Below, one piece after another: positions 54,798 to 64,000 of a DNA stretch of 64,000 nucleotides. Made by a program: the position numbers and the translations under genes. The number at the start of each line of letters is the position of its first letter. Positions within the stretch are counted from its first letter, which is position 1. The notes under the pieces are model-generated. The model was not told where the DNA came from. It saw only the letters and a list, made by a program, of their open reading frames with translations, and did not search any database. The stretch is from Ornithodoros turicata (taxonomy: Eukaryota > Arthropoda > Arachnida > Ixodida > Argasidae). The stretch spans positions 124,001 through 188,000 of the forward strand of contig NC_088209.1 in the NCBI RefSeq assembly GCF_037126465.1, read 5' to 3'.

Positions 54798-54978
54798 GCT
54801 TTCGGAATGCACTTTACAAGAAAGTCCAGGTGAAGAAAAAGGAAAAGAAACAAAGTAGAGAAAATTTGAAAGACTGAAAGTCGCACTGCCGACGACATAT
54901 CCATTGGTTGGTCCGCGTATGCTCGCCTTTATACACGTGATGCCCACGACAACTAGAGAAATGGTCCCTAGCACATAG

Positions 54979-55104
54979 CGCTGTCAAAGAAAAAGTGACA
55001 GCTCGGCTATCACGTTTGTGTTACAAACGGGCTGATTTTACGATGCAGCACCTGTTTGAAACATAAATGTCATAGAAGAGCTGTCAGTTTTTCTTTGACA
55101 GCGC
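54979..55104. mobile_element. Short element with 27-bp inverted ends
   Basis: GCGCTGTCAAAGAAAAAGTG followed by ACAGCTC is mirrored by GAGCTGTCAGTTTTTCTTTG and ACAGCGC with one mismatch. The 72-bp centre is non-coding. It lies immediately upstream of the LINE at 55110. Confidence 0.7.
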
Positions 55105-55109
55105 TTTAA

Positions 55110-55166
55110 ACGGTCTTGTGGGGCATACATTCCTCGTGCTGACGCATCTGTTTGTAACCACTAGGT
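55110..55166 (+). repeat. LINE 5' UTR direct repeat, copy 1
   Basis: ACGGTCTTGTGGGGCATACA through TAACCACTAGGT is identical to 55348-55404, 238 bp away. Tandem 5' UTR monomers that act as promoters are known from several LINE groups, so that role is plausible here. CACAAGACCGT at 55441-55451 is the inverse of the start of this block. Confidence 0.75.
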
Positions 55167-55347
55167 CCCGGAAAGGCTGACACGTTCCAACCGTCTACGC
55201 TATCTACGCTATCGCCGGTTACCAAGAGGGAAGTTCGGCTCGTCGATACCATTCTTCTGGGATGCTCGCTGCGCCATCTTCAACAACTAAATGTCTGACT
55301 CCAGCGGACTCTAAAGCTATTTAAGCGTTGACTTCGGCGACTGCATC

Positions 55348-55404
55348 ACGGTCTTGTGGGGCATACATTCCTCGTGCTGACGCATCTGTTTGTAACCACT
55401 AGGT
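55348..55404 (+). repeat. LINE 5' UTR direct repeat, copy 2
   Basis: Identical to 55110-55166. It lies about 60 bp before the ORF1 ATG at 55466. Confidence 0.75.
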
Positions 55405-55465
55405 GAGCACAGTCAGATACTTTCTACACATCCTTCCTCCCACAAGACCGTGATAAGTGTTTACT

Positions 55466-56405
55466 ATGGCCAGCTATGGCGATACACCATTGATCTGTTT
55501 GTCTTGTATGCAAGCGGTTGCCACTGATTCCAGTTCTTCCATTCACTGCACGAAATGTGAGAACTATTACCACTTAGGTAAATGTTCTAATGTTACAAAA
55601 ATGTCCCTAAAAGCCTTTACACCTAGGGAGCGAGAATTGTGGACGTGCCAAACGTGTAATGTCCACTCACGTCAGTTATCCAAACAAAGAGATGAACCTT
55701 CCCTTGGAAGTATCCTTGCGGAAATAAAACGAAACAGCAGTATGACATCGGAAGTTCTGGAAAAAGTAGCATCACTTGAGACGAAATTTGAGTCTTTATC
55801 AGCTAGTCATCGTGAACTTGAAGGTCGTGTGAATAGTAACTGTCATGCTCTATCCAACGTTGAGGACCGTGTAACAGCTTTGCAAGATGAATTGAAAAAT
55901 GCAGATACTGAGCTTATGATGCTTAGGAGAACAGGCAATGACCTTGAGCAAAATAAACGCCGATTTAATCTAGAAATCCGCGGCGTTATCGAAAAACAAG
56001 ATGAAGTTATTCTTGCTACTGTGAACTACATTGCCGCCGCTTTAGAGGTGCCTTCATTGTTAACAGCCGACATATAGAAGCCGCACACCGTCTTCCCAAG
56101 AAAAGAAGGGCGTTGTGCGCCCATTATCGTCAGATTCAAGGACAGATTCACGAGGGATTCCTGGCTAAACAAGCGTTCCATGTTAAAGCAAGACCAATCA
56201 GTGGTTGACAAGCATGAGGGTCACCAAGTGTTTATCTGCGAGAATTTGACAGCTTTTAACAAAACTCTGTTATGGGAAACTAGGAAGACTGCGAGGGAAA
56301 AAAGTTATGCGTACGTCTGGGCCAGGAATGGTCACGTATGTTAGGCAGGCAGATGGTTCTAAGGCCATGCGTATAACGAACAAACGCGACCTCACTGGAC
56401 TGTGA
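55466..56405 (+). pseudogene. LINE ORF1 with PHD-type zinc finger
   Basis: ATG at 55466 opens MASYGDTPLICLSC. The finger reads CLSC...HCTKCENYYHLGKC...WTCQTC, a PHD-like C/H pattern seen in ORF1 of CR1-type LINEs. A coiled-coil stretch follows (SLETKFESLSASHRELEGR, LQDELKNADTELMML). The frame stops at 56077. A shifted frame continues with a C-terminal domain (IIVRFKDRFTRDSWL, VFICENLTAFNKTLLWETR, YAYVWARNG) to about 56405, with further breaks. The product would be an RNA-binding chaperone; this copy is not functional. Confidence 0.78.
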
Positions 56406-58832
56406 TGCAGGACCGAACGTGTTATCCTTTAAATTTGTTGTAATTTCTCTTCTGTGTTTTTTATATTCATTTTATACATGGTGTACGTAACACTAAATGA
56501 GTTCAATGACATAACGAAGTCATCATCTTATTCCATTGTCCACCTAAATGTCCGTAGCCTTGCTAAGCATTTTGAAGAGCTGCGTTGTACTCTTGACACA
56601 TTTAGCAAGGATGTCTCATTTGTTGCTCTATCAAAAACATGGCCGCATTGTTCAAATCAGATGTATTATTCCATACCTGGATACAATTTTGAGTACTCCC
56701 ACAGAAAGGCAAGCCAGCATGGGGGTGTGGCTCTTTATATTCGTGATGGAATTGAGTACAAGCTACGACAGGACGTAGTATTTAACACTCCGTTATGCGA
56801 AATGCTCCTTATTCAAACATCACAGACGTTCAGCAGTACTTATGTGCACCGTCACACACCTCTTCTTATTGGTGTATTTAATCGTTCGCCTTCGGGAATA
56901 TTATCACAGTGTTTGGATGAATTCGATAGATTCCTATACTGGTGTTGGCAAACGAAGCAGAACCTGCTTATTATCGGTGATTTAAGCATTGATATATATA
57001 TATAAAAATGATTGTCTAGTGCAGAGATACAAGGAGATATATATTGGATATGGCTACAACCAGTTGATCGACTCTGATACGCGGTTTGGCATGTCAGCCG
57101 GCACCATTATAGATCATATAATTACAAACCTCAGAGAGAATGAAGTGTTCAGTGGAGTTTTAGCCTGTAACATTTCTGACCACGAGCTTACTTTCCTAAC
57201 TAGCTCATGTGAATCCCCAAGGCACTGCATCGTGACATCATAATTAATCGACGTATAAATTATAATCAAGTCCGGGAGAAGTTATCTGCTGTAGAATGGA
57301 CGTTCTCGGAGCTGGAGCGTTGCTCTGATAAGTTTACATATTTCTACGAGGTCCTACTGAATATCGTGGAGACCTGTTCAACTACAGCCACGGCTTCTAA
57401 ACGGAGTACCGCTAGGCAACCCTGGATCTCAAGCGCACTAATAAAGAGTATCAAACATAAGAATAACATGTACAAGAAATGTCGCAAACATCCGTTAAAC
57501 CTGTCTCTGCAACATAGGCATGCCAGATACAGTAATATGCTACAAAAGCTTCTGAGGGAAGCAAAGGAAAAACACTTTCAGAAGGCTATTTACGAGGCGG
57601 CAGGGGATGGTTAAAAAATATGGAGAACAATTAACGCCGCGCTCTTGGCAAACAACGGACCAACCGCCAGATTAACGGACTACAGGGCGGCGGAGCCGAC
57701 ACTAATACCAGAAAAGTTCAATTACTACTTTTCCCAAATCACTGCCCAGGTTTCGTACTTGCCATGCGTACCATGCTCGATGCCGGTTCCGCGTTACAAC
57801 CCCATTTCCTTCTTTCTGGAGCCCACAGATCACCAGGAAATCGAGTCTACTATTGCAAACTTGAGAAATTCTAACTCCAAGGGGCAGGATAACATTCCCA
57901 TCGCATTACTGAAATATATTGCTGCTGCTATATCATCCCGACATATTTCAAAAAGGCACCTTTCGAGATCAACTGAAAATCGCCAAAATTATTCCGGTCT
58001 ATAAGAAGGGAGACACACAGTCACCGGGAAACTATAGACCGATTGCTATACTCCCTGCTCTAAGTAAAGTCCTTGAAAAACTTATTTTGAGAAGATTAGA
58101 AATATTTTTTTAATAATTACGACCTCCTATCGCATTCACAGTTCGGGTTCCGCAAGGGAAGATCGACCATCTCTGCACTTGTAACCATTACGGAAAAGAT
58201 AAGAAAGAATATTGACTCAAAATTATATACAATGGGGATCTTTTTAGACCCCAGTAAAGCGTTTGACTTGATTGATCACCAGCTTCTATTAATGAAACTA
58301 GAGAGATACGGCATACGAGGTGTAACACGCAACCTAATTGAGAGCTATCTCAGCTGCCGGGCTCAATATGTTTAAATTGGCAATACACGCTCTGTTGAAC
58401 GTTCTCTATCTCTAGGCGTCCCACAGGGTTCCATATTGGGACCCTTCTTATTCTTAGTTTTTATAAGCGACCTCCCTCAGTACTTAGAGCCTACATCTAC
58501 GTCAGTCCTTTACGCCGACGACACAAACATTCCTATTGAATGTAACTCACTTAATGCTCTTTTTGACAAAGCAAATTCCACTATGGAAAGATGCACTTAC
58601 TGGTTGTCTACGAACAAACTTGTCCCTAACATTACGAAGTCAAACTATGTCCTTTTCACAACGCTCTCTGTGCCCATTAACATCGATGGCCTCAGTGTTA
58701 TGCTTTCAAACTTTAGCCTTGCTCGTGTCTCGTCAACAAAATTTCTAGGCGTCACACTTCACGAGCAGTTATCATGGCGCCATCATGTAACCGAAGTCAC
58801 GCGCAAAGTTCTATCGGGGATCCATGCATTAT

Positions 58833-58846
58833 CAAGAGCTAGAACT
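58833..58846. repeat. SINE target duplication, left (CAAGAGCTAGAACT)
   Basis: Exact 14-bp match to 59159-59172. Confidence 0.92.
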
Positions 58847-59158
58847 TTTTTTTTTTTTTTTTTTTAATTGCGTGTTAGCGCCGCGAAGCAACTGTGGCTA
58901 TGAGCGGCGTACAGATGTGGACAGATGGAGAGAGGACAGCAGGAAGGAGTGGGGGGACAGGGGGATTAGTATGAGTCCTGGGCCGACTTCAGGGGGAACT
59001 GTGCCGACATTCGTCTGGAAAGTCTTCGGAAAACCCAGGGAAAACCTCAGACAGCACAGCCGGCGGTAGGATTCGAACCCACCACCTCCCAGTCTACAGC
59101 ACGACCTTGGTTACCGCCAACGAGCGGACGCCTTAGCCCACTCGGCCATGCCGCTGGT
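58847..59158 (-). mobile_element. tRNA-derived SINE (Ser/Leu-type head), 312 bp
   Basis: The minus strand starts ACCAGCGGCATGGCCGAGTG, with a Pol III A-box TGGCCGAGTGG and a B-box GGTTCGAATCC about 60 bp further on. The tRNA-like head with a long variable region resembles class II tRNAs (Ser/Leu). The body holds CTGGGTTTTCCGAAGAC, GAAGTCGGCCCAGGACTC and GCTTCGCGGCGCTAACACGC, then an A tail (T run 58846-58865 on the plus strand). A 14-bp duplication flanks it. Two further copies are at 51482-51782 and 54657-54797. Confidence 0.92.
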
Positions 59159-59172
59159 CAAGAGCTAGAACT
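59159..59172. repeat. SINE target duplication, right (CAAGAGCTAGAACT)
   Basis: Exact copy of 58833-58846. Confidence 0.92.
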
Positions 59173-60136
59173 CTCTTTTCGATTCAGACAATACAACTCA
59201 TTTATAGGTCATTGATTGAGTCACACATCATGTATGCGCCAGAAATATATGGGTTAACTTATCAAACACAGTTACAGCCTATTTACCTGTTACAAAAGAG
59301 AGCACTACGAGTAATTCTTTCTCTTCCGGTCTGTGAGAGTGTCACGTTTGCATTTGATGCGTTGAGTAAATTGGATGTATACAAGCTTACCCAGCTGAGG
59401 CTATGCATACTATTATTTAATATTATCCATGGACATCTGCATGTACAAAATGTTGACCTCTCATTTTATTCGTCTCGTTATTTGTTACGGAAGGATGAGT
59501 ATATCCTCAAAGCTCCCACTCCACGAACAAACTTTATGCTACATTCAATTTCTTACCGGGGTCCCAAAATATGGAACACCCTCCCCTATGGTGTAGGTGC
59601 AATGCAAGCGGCTACTTAATGGGTACACCTATATAATGATACTATACAATAATAATCTTTAGAGAAGATGTCCTTTTATAACGTCTGGGTTGTGCTGAAT
59701 GTATAGGCATGTTTTGCATATTTATTGATATGTAAGCCAGTGTCAGTTTCTTAGCCATGTAATGACCTTTTGTAAAAACATTAATGCAGTTTTTCGTTCA
59801 TGAGTATCCTTCGTTATAATCTTTGTAGTATTTGTATCTTCTCTTTTTTGTTTGTTTTATTGTTTGTTATCCACAAGACCATTTCTTATATAATGCTAAT
59901 GCTGTCTAGCTTACAGGGACTGCTTTACAGGCTTGCCCTCGCAGTCCGCTTGAAATCATGTATCTTGTACTTTCTTCCAAAATAAAAGAAACTGAAAACT
60001 GAAACTGAATGTGTTAGTGATCATTTCTGCAGTTAGGGTGGATACCCTGCATTACTGAGGTTGATTAGTATATTATTATAATATATGTCACTTCATGAAT
60101 GCTACCGAAAACTGTCGTTGATCCCTAATTCTTATA

Positions 60137-61213
60137 CAGGGTGTCCACGCTAAGTGTGAACAGATTTTTAAAAAATATATATAACACTTTTTCCAAGATG
60201 AAATCAGTTGCATTATAGCATATGCTAAAGGGCACTCCCTAGCAGGGCATTAGCAAAGTCCAAAGGCAATGTCTTAATTAACCTTCATTAATGAATTTTT
60301 TAATTATAAAAGCTACAAAGTTGTCCCAATGAGAACATATGTTCCTTTCGGTCACCTGATATCGTAGCCGTTTTCAGAACAAAAATCCGATCGGTAGATC
60401 GCTCGCAAAAAATTCGTGAAGGAACGCCATTCTTTTCTTTATTTTGTTCATTGCGCTTCTTAGAAGACGAGTCTTTCTTTCACCCCCAATGTGAGAGGGA
60501 GAAAGAGCACACTATCGCCTCTCGCGTCCTGGAAAAAGATTAAAAGGAAACAGAAAATGCAACCCAAGATAAGGCCAGTTCCGATAGAGTCACCCGATAC
60601 ATTTGTTTTCGTTTTGTTTCCGCAAGTTAAAGCTCATCATCAACGCATGAGGCGGCATTGTGCTCCTTCCCCCTCTCCCGTTGGGGATGAAGGAAATACG
60701 CGTCTTCTAAGAAGCGCAATGAACAAAATAAAGGGAAAAAAATGGCGTTCCTTCACGAATTTTTTGCGGGCGATCTATCGAACGGATTTTTGTTCTGAAA
60801 ACGGCTACGATATCAGGTGACCGAAAGGAACAGATGTTCTCATTGGGACAACTTTGTAGCTTTTATAATTACAAATTTAATTCATGAAAGTTAATTAAGA
60901 CATTGCCTCTGGACTTTGCTAATACCCTGCTAGGGAGTGCCCTTCAGCATATGCTATTGTGGCGGCCCGTGGACGACGATGACAACGACGTGCCTCTGCT
61001 GGCGCGCGCCACTGCGCCTGGCAGCCAGTTCTACCGGCACCGTCCTAGCGTGAGGCCACGCACATCTGCCCGCTGGGACATTCCATCATCGCCGGTCAGG
61101 ACTCATGTAGAGGAACTCCACCTCCTCTACACTATATTGCAATTGATTTCATCTTGGAAAAAGTGTTATATATATTTTTAAAAAATCTGTTCACACTTAG
61201 CGTGGACACCCTG
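60137..61213. mobile_element. Long-inverted-repeat element, TIR CAGGGTGTCCACGCTAAGTG, TA duplication
   Basis: The left arm 60137-60482 and right arm 60690-61213 are inverted repeats of about 345 bp, the right one enlarged by a 174-bp insertion. TA lies outside both ends (60135-60136, 61214-61215). The centre of about 200 bp has no coding frame. The TA target and TIRs suggest a Tc1/mariner-like or related non-autonomous fold-back element. Confidence 0.88.
60958..61131. mobile_element. Small solo LTR (174 bp) in the right arm
   Basis: The insert starts TGTGGCGG and ends CTCTACA, the TG...CA form of LTRs. It is flanked by the 4-bp duplication CTAT (60954-60957, 61132-61135). The left arm of the host element lacks it (GCATATGCTATAATGCAAC on that strand), which fixes both ends. 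Such a short LTR could be from a TRIM or a small Gypsy/Copia element. Confidence 0.78.
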
Positions 61214-61439
61214 TATGTATTCATGTGTATGTCTTAGACATTAATAGTTATAACAGTTTTCAGTTGCCGTCTTTGTTGTTGGTGGTGTTGATTTGTTGTT
61301 GTTATTTCGTGACTCCAGAAAATCCAGAGCACTCCTGCAAGGCCCGACTTTTTCGGCAAGCAAGAGGATGGCTACGAAGCTAATAGCAAAGACGAAAAAA
61401 TCGCTTTTATGCTCATACACAACAGGCAAAGTCCCGCAG

Positions 61440-61590
61440 TTTCGTATGAACCGTTATTTGAACCGGTTACCGGTATTTTTTGAACGGTTCAGTTCCTGTT
61501 CAGCTTCAAGATGGAGTCGGTTCAGTCGGCTCGGTTTAGTTCGGTTCGGCCAAAAGTAACGGTTAATAACGGTTTTCGGTTCGGGATCGC
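61440..61590. repeat. GAACCG-rich repeat, right-end type
   Basis: ACCGTTATTTGAACCGGTTA and GGTTTTCGGTTCGGGATCG are of the same family as 40445-40774. The left end was not found. Confidence 0.55.
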
Positions 61591-61839
61591 TTCGACGCTC
61601 CGTGCCCAGCTCACTGAACTCGTGGCCCGCACTACGGAACGGCGTTCTTCCCTCATTTGTCGTCGACAATCGCAGGGGCGTCAATATATTCGCAGCGCCC
61701 GTGGATCCCAGCCACTGTTGGTAGCATAAATCATGCGGGCGGTTTGCCCGCCGATGCCAGCAACCCTGTACTTGGACGCCGGGAAACTAGAGTGCAAAGT
61801 CACTAGCGGCGACGAGTGATTTGGAGCAATCGGAATAAT

Positions 61840-62165
61840 GTCGCCTGTTCTTCACCTCCGACAAGCTTACCGGTACCCGGTTTCTCGTTGGCACCGCTAC
61901 TGAGGTGAGTATCATTTCGTCCCGCGCCCGTTGATAAAAAAAATCGGAACAGATTATCCCGCTTCGGGCTGTCAGCTCTTCTTCGACAGCGGCGTATGGC
62001 CAACGCTCCATCACCCTCGGCTTTGCTCTGTACAGGTGATTTCAGTGGTTATTTTGGGTCGCAGCCGTCCGTCATGCCACATTCGGCATCAACTTCCTCG
62101 CCGGTTTGGACTACTGTTCGACATCAGCCGCAGACGCCTCCTCGACGTCACCCACACTACCAAGA
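61840..62165 (+). pseudogene. Gypsy protease relic
   Basis: Reads RLFFTSDKLTGTRFLVGTAT and EVSII, the start of the aspartic protease, with the catalytic Asp of VDTGA replaced by Gly. Then YGQRSITLGFALYR, a stop, FQWLFWVAAVRHATFGINFL, and in another frame GLLFDISRRRLLDVT. Clearly inactive. It lies upstream of the RT relic at 63505 in the same orientation. Confidence 0.7.
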
Positions 62166-62666
62166 AGAAGCAAGAAGCTTCCAGACACATCGCCTTCTCT
62201 CTGGCAAACGCACGTGCTGTTCTAGACTTTTCGGCGCGACGCTTAAATGCTTGTGCGCTCCAGGCTGGGGCATTCTTTCTTTGGACTCAGTTGTGTTCAG
62301 AGAGCTATCACTCTTGTGCTTTTGCTACCAAGTAGTGTAATAAACCGTTTGCTGTTTATTCGACGGCTCGACGGCCCATTTCGCTTCGTGACAATAGACA
62401 GCGCGAATGTCGAGGAATACAAGATACATCTATATGTGAGCTCTTCCAACGTCTCGACCACGGAAGTTGTGAATACATAACAGACTAACCTAACTAAACT
62501 GATCTAACCCGATAGAAGTGTTGGTGCCGTAGTTGAGCATTACTTCCAAACACGGAGTGCAGCCGCTTACGTTGTACTGGACTTCGCGAGAGGCGTCGCG
62601 GCTCGCCGGGGTTCAGTGGCACTCGGCGAGGGCTCCCAGTAACCATGTCACATGAGTCACTCTTGT
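62166..62666. other. Unassigned stretch between protease relic and 28S fragment
   Basis: 62570-62640 is GC-rich (GAGGCGTCGCGGCTCGCCGG) and could be the end of ITS2, because it directly precedes the 28S start, but this cannot be confirmed from sequence alone. No coding motif is seen. Confidence 0.35.
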
Positions 62667-62730
62667 CGACCTCAGATCAGGCGAGACAACCCTCTGAATT
62701 TAAGCATAGTAGTAAGCGGAGGAAAAGAAG
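62667..62730 (+). rRNA. 5' end of 28S rRNA gene, degenerate fragment
   Basis: CGACCTCAGATCAGGCGAGA, TGAATTTAAGCAT and TAAGCGGAGGAAAAGAA match the strongly conserved start of eukaryotic 28S rRNA. Substitutions within otherwise invariant positions (CCTCTGAATT for CCGCTGAATT, GCATAGTAGTAAG for GCATATTACTAAG) mark it as a pseudogene. It is interrupted at 62731 by an LTR and resumes at 63331. Confidence 0.9.
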
Positions 62731-63330
62731 TGTAAGAGTTGTACTTTTTAGAAACCTCGTGAATATTGTGCATTTCCAACTCAGTGCAATAGCCACCCGA
62801 CAGAGACTCGGGGAAGGCGCGTTGGACGGGGGACACTTGACACCTCAGGGGGTCTTCGCGACCAGATGCTCGCTGGCAATAAATCAGTAGAGTGGGCCAA
62901 GGAAGATGCACTGTCCAAAGTTGCATGGTGCACGGATTGACAGCTTGGTCCGTTACCCATAAATACCGAGTAGTGGGCGGACAATTAGGAGGTGCCTGGT
63001 TCGGTCTAAATTCAAACTAGGCCAACCATGAGTTGGAGACGTTTGAACCGGGCTTCTGGGATTGGTTTGTGCTGGCGGGGGGTTGTGTCTCCAATGTCAC
63101 CCTTTTAACCGAAAATTCGTGTGTGGAAGCCGCAGCGACTTGATGAAGGCGAGGCGAAAGCCCCGTGACTTCAGTCGCAATAGTATTGTCTTATATATAG
63201 TTATGTAAATAACTATGTAAATAAAGCCCTTGTTCGAGAATACCGCCTGTCGGACGTCTCTTGGGAATATCTCCGATCTGTGAGCTACATCAACGGACCA
63301 TCTTCCAGCAACAACGGAAGAAACTTTACT
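62731..63330. mobile_element. Solo LTR (600 bp) inserted in the 28S fragment
   Basis: A 5-bp duplication AGAAG lies on both sides (62726-62730, 63331-63335), and removing the insert restores contiguous 28S sequence. The insert starts TGTAAGAG and ends CTTTACT, an imperfect TG...CA pair with one changed end base. It contains a TATATATA box near 63192 and an AATAAA at 63220-63226, the promoter and poly(A) features of an LTR. No internal coding region. Confidence 0.75.
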
Positions 63331-63358
63331 AGAAGCCAACAGGGATTCCCTCAGTAGC
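63331..63358 (+). rRNA. 28S rRNA fragment, continuation after the LTR
   Basis: AGAAGCCAACAGGGATTCCC followed by TCAGTAGCG is the 28S sequence that normally follows GGAGGAAAAGAA. Similarity stops at 63358, where unrelated sequence begins. Confidence 0.85.
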
Positions 63359-63504
63359 GCAGCCATGAGGTCAGTATTAATATGTCAGTATCAATTAGTA
63401 TAAATGTTATCGACGTTTCGTTGTTAAGGTCATGAACTTCCACCGTGTTGTAAGGGATGAAATTCGCACGTGTCAAGATTTCACCACCTACTGTATTGTA
63501 GCAA

Positions 63505-63609
63505 CCCAGCCAAGTGTCAGCTTGGTGTTCCCGAACACGATTTTCTTGGACATCGAGTAACACATCAACGCATTCGACACGTGGACATAAGGTGGACGAT
63601 ATGCGCTAA
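63505..63609 (+). pseudogene. Gypsy reverse transcriptase relic, C-terminal edge
   Basis: Reads NPAKCQLGVPEHDFLGHRVT, then a frameshift near 63585, KVDDMR and a TAA stop at 63607-63609. This is the end of the RT domain just before the segment in the open frame that follows. Confidence 0.7.
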
Positions 63610-64000
63610 TTTCCTCAGCCCGCTACGAAGCGAAAGCTCCGTGAGTTAGTCGGGCTGATCAACTTCTACAGGCGATTCATTCCACACTGTGCATCCATCG
63701 TCCACAGTTTGGAAGCTCTGCTTTCCTCTTCTGCACTGCCTACTGCTCTCTACTGGTCCTCTTCACCTTCCAAAGCCTTCGCGGATATCAAGGACTCCTT
63801 AGCTCACGCTTCGCTCCTCCTGCACCCCGTTCCTGACGCCTCCACGTGCTTGATGGTGGACGCATCCAACATAGCCATGGGTACTGTCCTGCAACAACAG
63901 TCGAACGGCGTCTGGCCGCCCATTTTTTTCTTTTCTCGAAAACTGAAACCTTCACAGACACGGTACAGCACGTTCGGAAGAGAGCTTTGCGCCGTCTACA
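63610..64000 (+). CDS. Gypsy pol, RT thumb and RNase H start (runs off the window)
   Basis: An open frame of 130 codons without lesion, continuing past the window end. It begins after a stop, so it is a fragment of a longer broken pol. It reads FPQPATKRKLRELVGLINFY, RRFIPHC, KAFADIKDSLAHASLLLHP, then the RNase H start CLMVDASNIAMGTVLQQQ and FFSRKLKPSQTRYSTFGREL. The DAS motif holds the first RNase H catalytic Asp. It is of the same Gypsy type as the protease relic at 61840. Upstream breaks make function unlikely. Confidence 0.78.

Larger units (their letters stand above)
56454..59619 (+). pseudogene. LINE ORF2: endonuclease and reverse transcriptase
   Basis: Endonuclease segments are HLNVRSL, then ALSKTW (the family has SETW, so the catalytic Glu is Lys here), GGVALYIRDG, IIGDLSIDIY and NISDHELT. 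Then WISSALIKSIKHKNNMYKKC. RT segments are KIIPVYKKGDTQSPGNYRPI, QFGFRKGRSTISAL, GIFLDPSKAFDLIDH, LGVPQGSILGPFLF, the active site YADD (58521-58532), and KFLGVTLHEQLSWRHH. The C-terminal part resumes after the SINE: SHIMYAPEIYGL, LQKRALRVI and YRGPKIWNTLP. Stops at about 57003 and 57242 and shifts elsewhere break the frame. Confidence 0.85.
55110..60008 (+). mobile_element. Decayed two-ORF LINE (CR1/L2-like), near full length
   Basis: The order is: a 5' UTR with a duplicated promoter-like block, ORF1 with a PHD-type finger and coiled coil (55466-56405), ORF2 with endonuclease and RT (56454-59619), a 3' UTR, and a tail of AAACTGAAAACTGAAACTGAA at 59988-60008 after AATAAA. No RNase H domain is present, unlike the I-group LINE at 14.6 kb. 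Both ORFs contain several stops and shifts, and a SINE splits ORF2 at 58847-59158. It is an old copy. Confidence 0.82.

Noticed and set aside
59060..59158. tRNA gene (Ser/Leu type) on the minus strand
   Set aside because: A- and B-boxes are present, but it is continuous with a SINE body, has an A tail and a target duplication, and the anticodon arm is not convincing. It is the SINE head.
61931..62340. Two overlapping host-like frames of 114-134 aa
   Set aside because: They are shifted readings of the Gypsy protease relic and its downstream sequence.
62731..63330. R1/R2-type site-specific insertion in 28S
   Set aside because: R1 and R2 insert thousands of bases further into 28S. This insert sits near the 28S 5' end, has TG...AC(T) ends, a 5-bp duplication and a poly(A) signal, and no RT, which fits a solo LTR.
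1..64000. Bacterial or phage origin of part of the window
   Set aside because: No operon-like runs, ribosome binding sites or dense coding. Introns, SINEs, LINEs and poly(A) signals fit a eukaryotic chromosome throughout.

Overview
This window is repeat-rich eukaryotic DNA with one convincing single-copy host gene and a large number of transposable elements. The organism is most likely an arthropod and probably a chelicerate such as a tick. This is inference from the look of the Gypsy, LINE and SINE relics, the degenerate 28S rRNA piece and an arthropod-like RFT1; no database search was possible.

Layout. 0.7-1.9 kb holds two families of repeats that fold as minimal hammerhead ribozymes (Penelope- or retrozyme-like). 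1.9-12.5 kb is a mosaic of MITEs, a fold-back repeat, a THAP pseudogene split by a hAT element, and an intact two-exon THAP/P-element-type gene (9475-10979). 14.5-20.4 kb is a full-length I-group LINE with an intact 1226-aa ORF2 and a 13-bp target-site duplication, inserted into a palindromic MITE. 22.9-25.8 kb is a 2.8-kb hAT element with an exact 8-bp duplication. 27-45 kb carries MITEs, hairpin elements, a Gypsy relic, LINE fragments, and a LINE split by a Tigger-like MITE. 45.4-47.0 kb is an uninterrupted RFT1 gene on the minus strand, the lipid-linked oligosaccharide translocation factor of the ER. 50-55 kb has a hAT transposase relic, a Gypsy gag relic, a SINE and a 1-kb TIR element. 55.1-60.0 kb is a decayed two-ORF LINE split by a tRNA-derived SINE with a 14-bp duplication. 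60.1-61.2 kb is a long inverted-repeat TA-flanked element carrying a small solo LTR. 61.8-64.0 kb is a Gypsy relic (protease, then RT/RNase H running off the end) around a fragment of the 28S rRNA gene that is itself split by a 600-bp solo LTR.

How it fits together. No pathway or operon is visible: RFT1 stands alone, and the rest is a stratified record of insertions. At least six nestings can be ordered in time from exact target duplications or restored flanking sequence. The LINE ORF2 is the only large mobile-element reading frame without a visible lesion. The most unusual signals are the tandem hammerhead motifs and the 28S/LTR/Gypsy nest.
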